Below are positions 46,492 to 56,164 of a stretch of DNA of 64,000 nucleotides, in pieces (within the stretch, counting starts at the first letter, position 1; each line of letters opens with the position of its first letter). The notes under the pieces were generated by a model. The model was not told where the DNA came from and did not search any database. It saw only the letters and a program-made list of their open reading frames with translations. This stretch comes from Spodoptera frugiperda (lineage: Eukaryota; Arthropoda; Insecta; Lepidoptera; Noctuidae), in contig NC_064240.1 of the NCBI RefSeq assembly GCF_023101765.2, positions 3,596,001 to 3,660,000 on the forward strand, given 5' to 3'. A program made the position numbers and the translations under genes.

Positions 46492-46497
46492 AATAAA
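46492..46497 (+). promoter_or_regulatory. CypA polyadenylation signal
   Basis: AATAAA lies 178 bases after the stop codon and is the first canonical hexamer in the 3' UTR. A second, weaker possibility lies near 46700. Confidence 0.6.
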
Positions 46498-46499
46498 TT

Positions 46500-47143
46500 A
46501 ACTTATATAACATTATTGTATTTTTAATCAACCCCTATAATTTTATATAGCCATCATCAGCAGCTAGTCTGTGCAATTGTACTTGTTTTAATCTTGAATA
46601 CTTTATCTGTAATGATGGACTGACTTAAAGTATCAGTTTATGATGCAACAAATTGAGTAATTATGTTAATATCAGCCTAAATAGGCTTATTAAATTTTAT
46701 AAATAAAATTAAGAGTAAAGAAGTTATTTCAGTTAGCCAAGTAATTTTCCAGTCCTTTTGTTACTGGAAAAAGAAGTAAATGTCATGTCTCATGCCCAAA
46801 AGTAATAACTTGTAATTTCGTAAGTAAACTAACCTTGATCAAATATTAGCGTGACGATACTAAGAAGACACCTACATGGTTCTAATAAAGTTAGTTGTCT
46901 AGCTTCATATCTTATTTTTTGATTACGACGGGAACCTTCAAAGGCACCTAGGCCTATTTGGGAGAAAGACTAGGGAGGGGGTGGGGTTTTTACCTCAACA
47001 AAACCTGAAACCCCGGCAGCCACCCTGAGCACCATATTATTAGGTATTTATTCACGTATGTACACGTATTCACCATTCTTCCTACCTAGCTACTTCACGG
47101 ATGTAATAGTATTTACCTACTTATACATGTAAGTTATATAAAT
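46500..47143. other. Region downstream of CypA
   Basis: AT-rich intergenic sequence. Its only notable feature is a G-rich tract at about 46959-46986 on the plus strand, with runs GGG, GGG, GGGGG and GGGG. Confidence 0.6.
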
Positions 47144-47148
47144 GTATG

Positions 47149-47280
47149 TGTGATGTTTTATCTTTATTTCAATAAAAGTCCAGCCATTCATTCTATAACG
47201 TATATTTTGACAGACGTCCATAGAGTCCCGCCAGTGTTGCCAACCTACTAAACTGAACATCGTGCATTACCAACATTACA
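47149..47280 (-). repeat. 3' LTR of the retrotransposon
   Basis: 132 bp, TGT...ACA when read on the plus strand. It differs from the other LTR at three sites (CTTTATT/ATTTATT, ATAACG/ATAGCG, GACAGAC/GACTGAC). Confidence 0.95.
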
Positions 47281-47291
47281 CTCCTCCCTAC
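47281..47291 (-). other. Polypurine tract next to 3' LTR
   Basis: The minus strand reads GTAGGGAGGAG directly before the 3' LTR, at the expected site for plus-strand DNA priming. Confidence 0.7.
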
Positions 47292-47319
47292 AAAATCAAT
47301 ACAATAATACTTATCAATT

Positions 47320-47432
47320 AACGACTTAATGACTTAACTTACAAAAATAACAAAATCAACGACTTAATGTCTTAACTTACAAAAATAACAAAATCAACGA
47401 CTTAATGTCTTAACTTACAAAAATAACAAAAC
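47320..47432. repeat. Three tandem 38-bp units at the end of pol
   Basis: The unit built around ACGACTTAATGTCTTAAC and TTACAAAAATAACAAAATC is repeated about three times with near identity. The last unit overlaps the final codons and stop of pol. Confidence 0.75.
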
Positions 47433-50416
47433 TTATTCTTTATCATAATAATATTAGGATCCTTAATTCTACATTGTCTAACGGCTCGTTGTGGGGGCTG
47501 CGACACTTGAGGCAAGGCAACCTGACTCTCCGCTGAAGGCTGAACATCTACCGGTGTATCCCTACTCAGCCGAGCTGGTGACGCCACGTCGCGCGACGTC
47601 ACCACGCGCTCCGGCGACCGCTCCGACTGAACCCGCTCACCAATCTCCTTGCCGTCCTCCCTGCTAATCGTCTGAGAATCCGTGTCCGATCGCTCCGTTA
47701 TACTAGGACCACTAGCTGCTACGGATAATCTGTTCCCTGTTCTCCTACGCAATTGGTCAATGTGCTTATGTACTATTTCCCCGCTTTGACCCTGGACTCG
47801 ATAGTTGCTAGGACCCAAACTCTCCACTAGTCTACCAGGAACCCATTTTTCTCCTTTCAAGTATTGTCGGTACCATACTTCATCCCCTTCACCCCCTATG
47901 CATCTACTCGCTCCCCGTACAGATTCAGCCTGCCGTTTTTGTGCTCTATGTACTTTGTTTTCCCTATCCGGTTTTATAATATCTAGTCGGGTACGTATGC
48001 GCCTGCCTAATAAGATCATAGCGGGGCTTTCTCCTGTGGTCGAATGTTCTACGTTCCTATAATGCATTAAAAATGTCCACACTGCCTTATCTATATTTTG
48101 TTTTTCAAAGATAGCCTTTTTAATAACGCGTTTTAGTAATCTAACTGCATTTTCTGCTAAGCCATTAGAAGCCGGGTGGTAAGGGGCTGTAAAAACGTGT
48201 TCTATACCGTTAAACTGTGTAAATTCCTGAAATTCTTTTGATGCAAACTGTGTCCCATTATCACTAACTATTTGTCTCGGCAAACCCCATCTACTAAACA
48301 ACTCAGATAATCTATCTATTAGATTAACTGCTGTAGTGCTCGAAACATTGAAAACCTCCAACCATTTAGAGGTGGCATCAACCACAACTAGGTATGTTCT
48401 ACCGCCTATAGGTCCCATGTAGTCAATATGTATCCGGCTCCAGGGTCGGTTCGGCCAGGGCCACATGCGTGGTGTCTGCCGAGAAGGCGCGTCCGCCTGG
48501 GTTGCACAAACTTCGCACGCCCGACACATGTGTTCCACTGCCTCATCTACCCCGGGCCACCACACATAGCTACGTGCTAAAGCCTTTGATTTCACTATAC
48601 CCATGTGTGGTTCATGCAACATCAATATAACTTTATTCCTACAAGCTTCCGGTACCACTAGTCTGTGCCCCCACATGATACATCCTAATTCTTCATACAG
48701 TTCATTCCGCCTATTAAAGTATGGTTTTAAATTGCGCAGGTCACACTCGTCAGGCCACCCATCTCTCACATAACTCAATATTTTTGATAGTTCTGCATCC
48801 CGCAATGTTTTATGTTTAATCTCATTATAATCTAATAATAATGACTGTTGTACAAAATGCAAGTGAGTTTGCACTGGCTGTGCGAGCGAAGTTATTTGAC
48901 TCTTCAGAGCTAACGGTAACCTTGAAAACCCATCCGCTCCATTTTGATCGGTGCGCACGTACTCGATATTAAATGAGTAAGCTGACAAAATAATAGCCCA
49001 TCTCTGCATTCTACTAGCTACCATCGTCGGTATTCCTGTATTGGGGCCAAATATTGACACTAACGGCTTATTGTCCGTACGTAGGGTGAAATTACGCCCG
49101 TATAGGTACTGGTGAAATTTATTAACACAAAATATAATAGCTAGCGCCTCACGATGTATCTGAGAGTAATTTTTTTCTGCTTCTGTAAGTGTGCGCGACG
49201 CATAGGCTACCGGCCGCTCGCCCCGTTCGTCTGGATGCGAGAAGACTCCTCCAACCCCGCGTGCACTGGCGTCACATGTTAATATTAATGGTTTCTTAGG
49301 ATCATAATGAGCCAATACATCTGCGCCTGCTAGTATTTTTTTAATTTCCGTAAAAGATTCCTGGCACTCCTTTGACCAATGCCATTGTTTGCTTTTCTTT
49401 AATAGTTCATAAAGAGGTACTAACCTACTACTCATGTTCCTAACAAATTTTCCATAAAAATTTATGATTCCTAAAAATGACCTTAACTCTGTTATGTTTG
49501 ATGGGCGAGGAATATTAATAATTGCCTCCACCTTGGACGGATCTGTTTTAATTCCCTCATTACTAATAACATATCCCAAGTATTTTACTTCTTTTACTAA
49601 GAACACACATTTGTTACTTTTCAACTTTAAACCTGAGCCATGTAATCTAGTAAAAACTTGTTCTAGTGCTTCTAAATGTTCCTTTTTATTTCTTCCTCCT
49701 ATTATTATATCATCAAGAAAAATTTCAACATTAGGAATCCCTTTTAACACATTGAACATTATTCTCTGAAAAATTCCTGGACTTGAAGATAGACCATATA
49801 CCAACCTATTATATCTATACAGACCCCTGTGTGTGTTTATCACTGTAAATTTCTCAGAATCATTGAGCTCTACTTGATTATAGGCTTGGCCTAAATCTAT
49901 TTTAGAAAAATAATTTGCTCCGCTGAGTTTAACTATTAAATCCTCGATTCTCGGTAATGGGTAGCGATCAGTAAGTAAGACAGGGTTCACGGTCGCCTTA
50001 TAATCGGCACAGATTCCCAGCGATCCATCAGGTTTATTTACCGGTACAAGCGGTGAGGCCCAGTCGGAACAGTCAACCGGCTCAATGATGCCGTCGCGCA
50101 GCATGGCGTCCAACTCGGCGTCGAGCCTCCCCAGCAGCGCGTACGGCACGGGCCGCGCGCGGTGAAACACGGGCACCGCCCCGTTCCGCACCCGCAGCGT
50201 CGCCTTGCCTCCAGTATACAGCCCCAACCCGCCGCTGAATAATTCCTTAAACCTGTTTAACAGCACATTAATTTCATTAGACATGTTGATTTCTTTCCAA
50301 TTTACATTGTTACAATTACTAAAAATAGGAATTTTTATTTCTAATTCTGTTAACCACTGTCGGCCCAGTAATGAGGTGGTACCCCAAAATAATTCCAGTT
50401 CTTTACTAATACCCAT
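47402..50416 (-). CDS. Retrotransposon Pol: reverse transcriptase, RNase H, integrase
   Basis: An uninterrupted 1004-residue frame. Reverse transcriptase spans about 85-290, with Asp174 in FSKIDL and the catalytic pair at 235-236 in IFLDDI. RNase H spans about 375-500, with Asp382 (TCDAS), Glu423 (HREAL) and Asp448 (RTDNK). The integrase zinc finger uses His601, His604, Cys634 and Cys637. The integrase core has Asp665 (HIDYMGP), Asp719 (SDNGTQF) and Glu755 (GLAENAV), the D,D-35-E spacing. A C-terminal integrase segment follows at about 820-900. All catalytic residues that I can check are present. In this frame the first Met lies in the gag overlap, and a TAA sits two codons before it, so Pol needs frameshifting or reinitiation unless the boundary is a mutation. 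Confidence 0.95.
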   Translation of the reverse strand: MGISKELELFWGTTSLLGRQWLTELEIKIPIFSNCNNVNWKEINMSNEINVLLNRFKELFSGGLGLYTGGKATLRVRNGAVPVFHRARPVPYALLGRLDAELDAMLRDGIIEPVDCSDWASPLVPVNKPDGSLGICADYKATVNPVLLTDRYPLPRIEDLIVKLSGANYFSKIDLGQAYNQVELNDSEKFTVINTHRGLYRYNRLVYGLSSSPGIFQRIMFNVLKGIPNVEIFLDDIIIGGRNKKEHLEALEQVFTRLHGSGLKLKSNKCVFLVKEVKYLGYVISNEGIKTDPSKVEAIINIPRPSNITELRSFLGIINFYGKFVRNMSSRLVPLYELLKKSKQWHWSKECQESFTEIKKILAGADVLAHYDPKKPLILTCDASARGVGGVFSHPDERGERPVAYASRTLTEAEKNYSQIHREALAIIFCVNKFHQYLYGRNFTLRTDNKPLVSIFGPNTGIPTMVASRMQRWAIILSAYSFNIEYVRTDQNGADGFSRLPLALKSQITSLAQPVQTHLHFVQQSLLLDYNEIKHKTLRDAELSKILSYVRDGWPDECDLRNLKPYFNRRNELYEELGCIMWGHRLVVPEACRNKVILMLHEPHMGIVKSKALARSYVWWPGVDEAVEHMCRACEVCATQADAPSRQTPRMWPWPNRPWSRIHIDYMGPIGGRTYLVVVDATSKWLEVFNVSSTTAVNLIDRLSELFSRWGLPRQIVSDNGTQFASKEFQEFTQFNGIEHVFTAPYHPASNGLAENAVRLLKRVIKKAIFEKQNIDKAVWTFLMHYRNVEHSTTGESPAMILLGRRIRTRLDIIKPDRENKVHRAQKRQAESVRGASRCIGGEGDEVWYRQYLKGEKWVPGRLVESLGPSNYRVQGQSGEIVHKHIDQLRRRTGNRLSVAASGPSITERSDTDSQTISREDGKEIGERVQSERSPERVVTSRDVASPARLSRDTPVDVQPSAESQVALPQVSQPPQRAVRQCRIKDPNIIMIKNKFCYFCKLRH

Positions 50417-51641
50417 AAGTTACCATCGGTTTAAACACCCCTAGCGGTTTAATTCTTGATCCATCATAAAAATTTAATATTAAATCACTTGGTTCTAGGT
50501 TATGTTTACTGAAACACTTTTTGTAGGTAACCTCACTGATACACGATACCGCGGTACCAGTATCGATCTCCATTGAGATAGTAACATTATCAATATACAT
50601 GGGCAACTTTACCGCTCTGTAGTCGCTCAAGCACAGATGGTGAAACTCCTCTTCTGTTAACCTCTCTTCCTCCGGTAGGCGTTGCTCCGATGCCTCCCCG
50701 TAGTACGCCGCCGAACGTCTGGTACCGCTATCTTTGCCCGTGTTTGCCCCCCTGTCCGGGCACACGCGTCGCAGGTGTCCCGGTTGCCGGCAGTTGCTGC
50801 ACACATAATTTCGAAAACGGCACTCGGAGTACGAGTGCGCCGTCGCTCCCCATCCCGTGCAGCTTGACCCCCAGCCGGCACTGTTTGCACCGCCTCGCCC
50901 GCCAGCTTGCGGCCGTCCGCCAGCTTGCAGCCGTCCGCTACTTGCCGCGCTGTGCCGAGTCCCCGCCGCTCTCGCCGCGCCCCGCACCAAGCGCGCGCCC
51001 CGAGAGGCCCGCTGAAACGCGCCGTCCCGGCTGCCGAGCACGTGCACCGCTTCGCCTCCGGTTGTGTCGCCCCCGTTGCCTCGCCCGTTCGACTCGACCG
51101 CGGCCGCGTCCCGTTCCGCCGCTTCCAGCGAAATCGCGAGTCTTACGGCGTCCGTGTAGGATATTGTGTCGGCTTCCGCGAATAGTCTTTGCCTAATTAT
51201 GTCGCTCCGCAGCCCGCAGACGAACTGATCCCGCAGATTTTCGTTCAACCCTTCTTTGAACTTGCAATGACGTGCGAGTTTTTTGAGCTCGGCTACGTAT
51301 GCAGCTACATTTTCCTCACTCGCCTGTCTGCGTTGTTTGAAGCGATAGCGTTCAGCGAGTACCGACGGCGTTGGCTCCAAGTGATGATGCAATAACTCAA
51401 TTGCTCTTTCGTATTTCAGTTCTGCTGGCTTGTGGGGACTTGCCAGGTTACATAATAATTCGTAGGCCTCATCCCCCATCACAGCTATAAGGGTAGGCAG
51501 TTTCAGCTCCTCCGCGATTTTGTTGACTTTAAAATACATATCTAGCCGGTCCACATACACCGACCACGTGCCGGACTTGATATCGAATTCCTTGATTTTT
51601 CCGACCGTAATTTCGTCTTTGCGACCGCTTGAAATATGCAC
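50406..51641 (-). CDS. Retrotransposon Gag and aspartic protease
   Basis: A 411-residue frame. The capsid-like part is residues 1-175 (DRLDMYFKVNKI, LLHHHLEPTPSV, DQFVCGLRSDIIRQRL). A Gly/Ala/Arg-rich stretch follows (185-260). Residues 261-274 look like a first zinc knuckle with Trp where the second Cys should be. Residues 281-294 form an intact CX2CX4HX4C knuckle (CSNCRQPGHLRRVC). The protease active site is IDTGTA at 359-364. The frame stops at TAG (50408-50406). The pol frame is shifted by one base relative to it and starts within its last codons. The start Met is the first after the primer site, 42 bases from it; other starts are possible. Confidence 0.93.
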   Translation of the reverse strand: MHISSGRKDEITVGKIKEFDIKSGTWSVYVDRLDMYFKVNKIAEELKLPTLIAVMGDEAYELLCNLASPHKPAELKYERAIELLHHHLEPTPSVLAERYRFKQRRQASEENVAAYVAELKKLARHCKFKEGLNENLRDQFVCGLRSDIIRQRLFAEADTISYTDAVRLAISLEAAERDAAAVESNGRGNGGDTTGGEAVHVLGSRDGAFQRASRGARLVRGAARAAGTRHSAASSGRLQAGGRPQAGGRGGANSAGWGSSCTGWGATAHSYSECRFRNYVCSNCRQPGHLRRVCPDRGANTGKDSGTRRSAAYYGEASEQRLPEEERLTEEEFHHLCLSDYRAVKLPMYIDNVTISMEIDTGTAVSCISEVTYKKCFSKHNLEPSDLILNFYDGSRIKPLGVFKPMVTYGY

Positions 51642-51682
51642 TACACCGTACGGTACAATTACACGCGAAATTGTTCAATTTT

Positions 51683-51700
51683 ATCCCATCCTCGTCGCCA
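51683..51700 (-). other. Primer binding site complementary to tRNA-Ser(GCT)
   Basis: The minus strand reads TGGCGACGAGGATGGGAT one base after the 5' LTR. This complements the 3' end of the usual animal tRNA-Ser(GCT), which ends CCCATCCTCGTCG plus CCA. The tRNA sequence is from memory. Confidence 0.8.
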
Positions 51701-51701
51701 C

Positions 51702-51833
51702 TGTGATGTTTTATATTTATTTCAATAAAAGTCCAGCCATTCATTCTATAGCGTATATTTTGACTGACGTCCATAGAGTCCCGCCAGTGTTGCCAACCTA
51801 CTAAACTGAACATCGTGCATTACCAACATTACA
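51702..51833 (-). repeat. 5' LTR of the retrotransposon
   Basis: 132 bp, paired with 47149-47280. It is very short for a Ty3-type element. The promoter and RNA start should lie within it, but no TATA element is evident. Confidence 0.95.
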
Positions 51834-52039
51834 GTATGCGTTCAATGACCTTTGCGGTCATGTAGGACATTCAATAAGGAATAATGTTAGCTACATTAAA
51901 TCGAATAGGTAGGTATATGTATAGGTACTTACACGTTCGTCAAATGTCCATATTGTTTATCTTTGATAGAAATTCCCACATAGGTGCGTAATTATCAGAA
52001 TAAATTACCATAGGTACTTAGTTGTGTTGCGTTCCTAAT

Positions 52040-52195
52040 TTTTTTAAGGTGAAAATCATCAAATTGCATCCAACTTTGGTGAGGCGAGAAACGTCGTCAA
52101 ACCGTCAGGCTCTTGTTGACTAACAACCACCACGCTCCTACTCTTATTTCGAGCCGTAGCCCCGCTAACCCGCTGGCATGTCCGCAGCCCCAAGA
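52040..52195 (-). repeat. SINE-like family A, copy 5 (degenerate)
   Basis: Reverse orientation, with GTCAGGCTCTTGTTGACTAA and CTCCTACTCTTATTTCGAGC. Confidence 0.65.
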
Positions 52196-53183
52196 CCAAG
52201 TATTAGGTTCCTACTTAGCATCAAGAATAACAAATAGCATGAATTAATTAGTGTAATGATATTGGTAGTCAGAAAGAGATTAAAGTGTATTTCAATCAAT
52301 AAATGTTAAGGAGATGAATGGTGAGAGATAGGACACAAAATGGTAAGAGATCATTCAATCCTAAATATCGTAAAATGTTCACAATCAACAACGGAGCAAC
52401 CATATTACCGAATTCTCTTTGGTGAAATTTGCTATCGTTAATCTTGTAGGAGGGGCCTTAAATCTCAATGGTACAAGGTCCATAGGTCACTATCACCTAT
52501 ACTAATCGTGTCTTATTCCCACAATCGGATATAATAGGAAATTGGAACCAATAAATTACGTATGTAAGTAGGTAAATAAATAAAAAAGAAAGCGTTCTGA
52601 TAAATATATTATCTTTATTTCGATAAATTCAACTTAATTAAAATACAACCTCGATGAATTAATTAAAATGTGTTTCTGTCTAAAATATTGAGACGAGGGA
52701 AAACTGGATGAATTGTTGATTTAATTTGGAGATAATTTTGTACTTAGAATGATTCTTATTTTGTATTAGGTACCTGCTATGAAGTTTAGGTAAGCACCTA
52801 CTTAAACGGTTAGGTAATAATAATTACCGAACCTCAACCATGTAATTTAGACAAATGGCCGTTAGGTACAAGAGCTATGTCTGAAACATGTTATCACTGC
52901 TTGAACTGAAACCATACTGGCTTTTCAACCGTATCAATGTGGATGTGGTCATTGTTAATAAAGATAAGCAACTCTGATAGAGTTATAACAAGTATGAACA
53001 ATTTTATTTACCAAATAAATGAATTATTATAATTAAGAAGTGGGTTATAACAACATGTAGGTAGGTAATAGAAGATTAAGAATTGAGCAGAATTTATTTA
53101 TTTAACGTTCTTGTTATAATTAATGTGTGAGTCATAAGGTACAATAGTAATGATCAGTGAAACTCAAAGGTCTGTACGGTGTT

Positions 53184-53234
53184 CTGATTGGTTGGTTTAT
53201 TCGAGCCAGCCAATCAGAGCGCCGAACGCGCTCT
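53184..53234. repeat. Two adjacent hairpins
   Basis: CTGATTGGTTGG (53184-53195) pairs with CCAGCCAATCAG (53206-53217) around a 10-base loop with one G-T or mismatch. AGAGCGC (53216-53222) pairs with GCGCTCT (53228-53234). Confidence 0.7.
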
Positions 53235-54275
53235 AGTTTTGATAACTTGACAAAACGTAAAGCAAACTCATACTAAGGTTACTGGATTATGTGCTTTCTA
53301 AAACAAATCATATAGGTAATAAATATCTGTATACATATTTTCAATAATTAAATATTTATCTAACCTAATCATAGTTCTCTTTTACACATTTTAGTATTAA
53401 TTAGATACTTAACAGCTAAAAACCTACGTAATTTTTCATAGGTGATGACATAGAATATTTTATTTTTCATAAAATGGCCGATAGAATTTGAACAGTTTTA
53501 TTAAGTCGACCTAACTATGAACACTACATTTAATATGGGGAAAGATACGAAAATATTTTTTATATTATTATTTATTCTCACTGCAAATAGCATCTATTAC
53601 TATTAGGTAAGATGTAGCAGAAGTTTAGGTAATTAGATATAAGTAGTTAGGCAAGGAACATTATTTGAATAACCTGAAAAGCCTTCTCTATCTACATTAC
53701 AGCTCTAAAAATTCATGCAATTATTTTTATATATTTTTTTTGTGATTGAATCAACACGTATGTTGCTTGCTTTATGAGAAATCCAAATTGGAATTATTAT
53801 AATGCATGCGTTACTTAATTTCTATGATCATCATTTTAGCTTGGTTCCTTTTCAAATTCGAATCGTTTTGGGCTAATGGAATGGCTATAGTCGTACCTTC
53901 AATACCTGTAGATAAATGTGATATCGTCCTTAGGACTTAACACATTGAACCAAGGTATACCAACCAGCTATAGTTAGGCTTAGTATCAGTAAACATGACT
54001 TAACTATTTTAGTGTTTAGTCAGCATTTGTCAACTTCAAGGCCTGTGGTTGTTTTGTGTAGTGGTCCACATCTGGTCCAAAGAATATCAGCAGTCAACAG
54101 TCATATGAGATGGTCTCACACAAGAACGGGAGCTGAAACTTAACAGTACAGGCACCACGTTTCTCTTAGGCACGCTCTTCGAACAATCCTTCTAGGATAT
54201 GTAGATGTTACACTAACAAGATACTCCCATCCAATTCTTTGGTACAGATGTTAATGTTTAATCTAGGATGTTTAG

Positions 54276-54521
54276 TCATAAGACTAGGAATACTGCGACT
54301 GTAGAGACGAGTAGAAGGTCTAGTAAGTGCATCTCTTCTGCGCCTGAGCCGTAGTTGCAGAGGGAAGTGGTGCAGCATGAGGTGCAGGCGTAGAGCTTCG
54401 TGCGCTCCCCGATGACGATGCACCCCGGCTCGCAGTGTTTCGTGCAGTTGCGTTCCAACGCCCACATTTTTGGCAGCGTCGTCGAATTCTCAGTTGACGT
54501 CGTGAACGAGAATCTTTTTAC
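54276..54521 (-). CDS. Ly6-type gene exon 3 and stop
   Basis: It encodes VKRFSFTTSTENSTTLPKMW, the second half of the Ly6 domain (CTKHCEPGC, ACTSCCTTSLCN) and the hydrophobic tail. TGA is at 54278-54276. The exon is clearly GC-richer than its surroundings. Confidence 0.9.
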   Translation of the reverse strand, partial: VKRFSFTTSTENSTTLPKMWALERNCTKHCEPGCIVIGERTKLYACTSCCTTSLCNYGSGAEEMHLLDLLLVSTVAVFLVL

Positions 54522-56164
54522 CTGCAATTTATTTTGCGACTGAAAAATAGTTTTGTTGTTGTTATGTATGCAAGTTGGTATTGAGATGTTTTGGAATACT
54601 TTTGAGTTTATTTTTGTTTACTGTGTCATGAATAATTAGAAAATCTGAAAACCTATTTAAAATCCGGTAATTGTAATTGAGTTCAGCAGTGGACGTCTCT
54701 CGGCTGATGATGATGATGATGATGAACCCAAGTGGGTTCTTGTACAAACTAACGAAGTTCACGTTCGTGTGAACACTTCTCCTACTCAGACATTAACATA
54801 TATGCAGATATGAGAACACTTCCGCTGTAGTCCTAGCAGGGTATCGAACTAGAAACTTATTGCTCAAAAGTGACACACGCAGTTATTGAACAAACTAAGC
54901 AAACTAGTACACACACATATAGACACAAAGGACACACACACACACGCTCACACATACGCACACACATACCTACACACCTACATGAATAAGTAGTACCCAC
55001 TGTCATTACCATGCACATCCTGCGGTCATTGTGGCACTTATGTATGAGTGCGGAGTTGTTGTGTCGTAGGTCGGCGCAGCGGTCATCTGGTACTTCTGCC
55101 AGGCACTTGTAGCACCACAGCTCATTGTTAGGCCTGGCTGCTGCTGACGTCACGTGGACGCTGTCCCGAAGTAGGTCACACTCGCTTTCTGAAAGGTAGA
55201 ATGAAATTATGATATTTTTTTTTAAAGAAAGACTTTTTTGAGCCAGGTTTAGGCGTGTTGCTATTGCTACCTAGTTAAAAAGGTACCCAGTCTGCTATAA
55301 ATTGCTCTATTTTAATTAAAAGTATGGCCCGCTATTGAAGGTAATATCTAATCATAGCTTCTTTTATTTTGATTATTTAAAGTCAAAGGTAAAGTAAATC
55401 ATTCGTCAACACCCAAAAAACTATTGGGTCCTAAGTTACTTCCTATATTCTTGTTCCAAGGGGTACATTTAGATAGATAAATATGAGCATATATGTGTTA
55501 CATGAGGATACATGTGTTCAATTATTATATGTATCTAAATAGAGGCCATGTCATAATGCAACATTTTATTTACAAACATTTAACTATTTGTATAATAGAA
55601 AATAATGTAATTTCTTGTTAATAATAAACAATGCTGTTTCAATACATAGGTAACAATGCAACTCAGGCAATCTTTAAATTTCGATTCATGTTATATTTCT
55701 CAAAGCTACGCAAGCAGCGGATAAGGACGTATGAAATAATTATTTAATCAAATTAATATTAAATGGAACAGCTCTCATCTGGCCATCTTAGAATGTAAAC
55801 ATTGATCTGTCAAGAAATATTTCTAACATCTCTTAAGAAGAATGCTTAAAATGGATTTATTTTAATTCTTAATATGCAAAATGTTGTTTCTATACATAGT
55901 TTAATTAACAGAAGATCACTATAACATCAAAATAGATCCTAAACAGAATCAAAACAAAGAACGCGAGCCATAGACAATCAACTTTGACATTTGCGGTCTA
56001 AGATTAGAGGTTTGGGCTATGATAAGGATAGAGATCGCGAAACTAACACTAGCACTGATTGACCACTGTTTTAGAATATCACTTTACACACAATAATGAA
56101 TTAAAAAGTTTATTTACATACCTGGGGCCAATAAAGGCAAGAAGAGCAGTATAAGGGAGCGCAT
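54276..56164 (-). CDS. Ly6/uPAR-type three-finger protein, probably secreted and GPI-anchored
   Basis: Three minus-strand exons join in phase: 56164-56122, 55188-55010 and 54521-54276 (468 nt, 155 residues). The product starts with a short signal sequence (MRSLILLFLPLLAP). It then has a cysteine-rich domain beginning ELWCYKCLAEVPDDRC and ending YACTSCCTTSLCNYGSGAEE. CCXXXXCN is the closing signature of Ly6 domains. A hydrophobic tail (LLDLLLVSTVAVFLVL) at the very C-terminus fits removal for a GPI anchor, with the Gly-Ser-Gly stretch as a possible attachment region. Relatives in insects include quiver/sleepless, boudin, crooked and coiled, which act in channel regulation and septate junctions. 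I cannot say which orthologue this is. NCT (from RNCTKHC) and NNS are possible N-glycosylation sites. Confidence 0.88.
54522..55009. repeat. Ly6 intron 2: LINE tail and CA-rich repeat
   Basis: The plus strand at about 54680-54724 reads CAGCAGTGGACGTCTCTCGG then (GAT)n, the typical 3' end of a GATGAT-tailed lepidopteran LINE. An interrupted (CA)n tract follows at about 54908-54982. Confidence 0.7.
55010..55188 (-). CDS. Ly6-type gene exon 2
   Basis: It encodes ESECDLLRDSVHVTSAAARP, then the first half of the Ly6 domain (WCYKC, RCADLRHNNSA, HKCHNDRRMCM). The acceptor is CTTTCAG and the donor GTAATG, ending in phase 0. Confidence 0.88.
55189..56121. other. Ly6 intron 1
   Basis: AT-rich sequence without recognisable elements. 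Confidence 0.6.
56122..56164 (-). CDS. Ly6-type gene exon 1 (signal peptide)
   Basis: The ATG is at 56164-56162, encoding MRSLILLFLPLLAP plus one base before GTATGT. Support is the hydrophobic core and the phase match to exon 2, which completes a Glu codon. A different upstream exon cannot be excluded. Confidence 0.75.

Larger units (their letters stand above)
47149..51833 (-). mobile_element. Ty3/gypsy-type (Mag-like) LTR retrotransposon, nearly intact
   Basis: The 4,685-bp element is bounded by 132-bp LTRs (47149-47280 and 51702-51833). The LTRs begin TGT and end ACA and differ at three positions by eye. The 5-bp GTATG at 47144-47148 and 51834-51838 is a perfect target duplication. On the minus strand the order is 5' LTR, primer site, gag-protease, pol (RT, RNase H, integrase), purine tract, 3' LTR. 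There is no envelope gene. Protease before RT before integrase places it in Ty3/gypsy, and a tRNA-Ser primer site suggests the Mag lineage known from silkworm. The one break visible is at the gag-protease/pol boundary. The small LTR divergence suggests a fairly recent insertion. It lies between CypA and the Ly6 gene and interrupts neither. Confidence 0.96.
51839..54275. other. Region between retrotransposon and Ly6 gene
   Basis: It contains a degenerate SINE-like copy (about 52040-52195) and a pair of adjacent hairpins at 53184-53234. The rest is very AT-rich, and I see no gene. Confidence 0.65.

Noticed and set aside
50690..51196. 168-codon frame opposite gag
   Set aside because: It is the antisense shadow of the GC-rich Gly/Ala/Arg part of Gag.
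47402..51641. Considered whether the LTR element is an envelope-bearing errantivirus
   Set aside because: There is no third frame between the pol stop and the 3' LTR; only 121 bases separate them.
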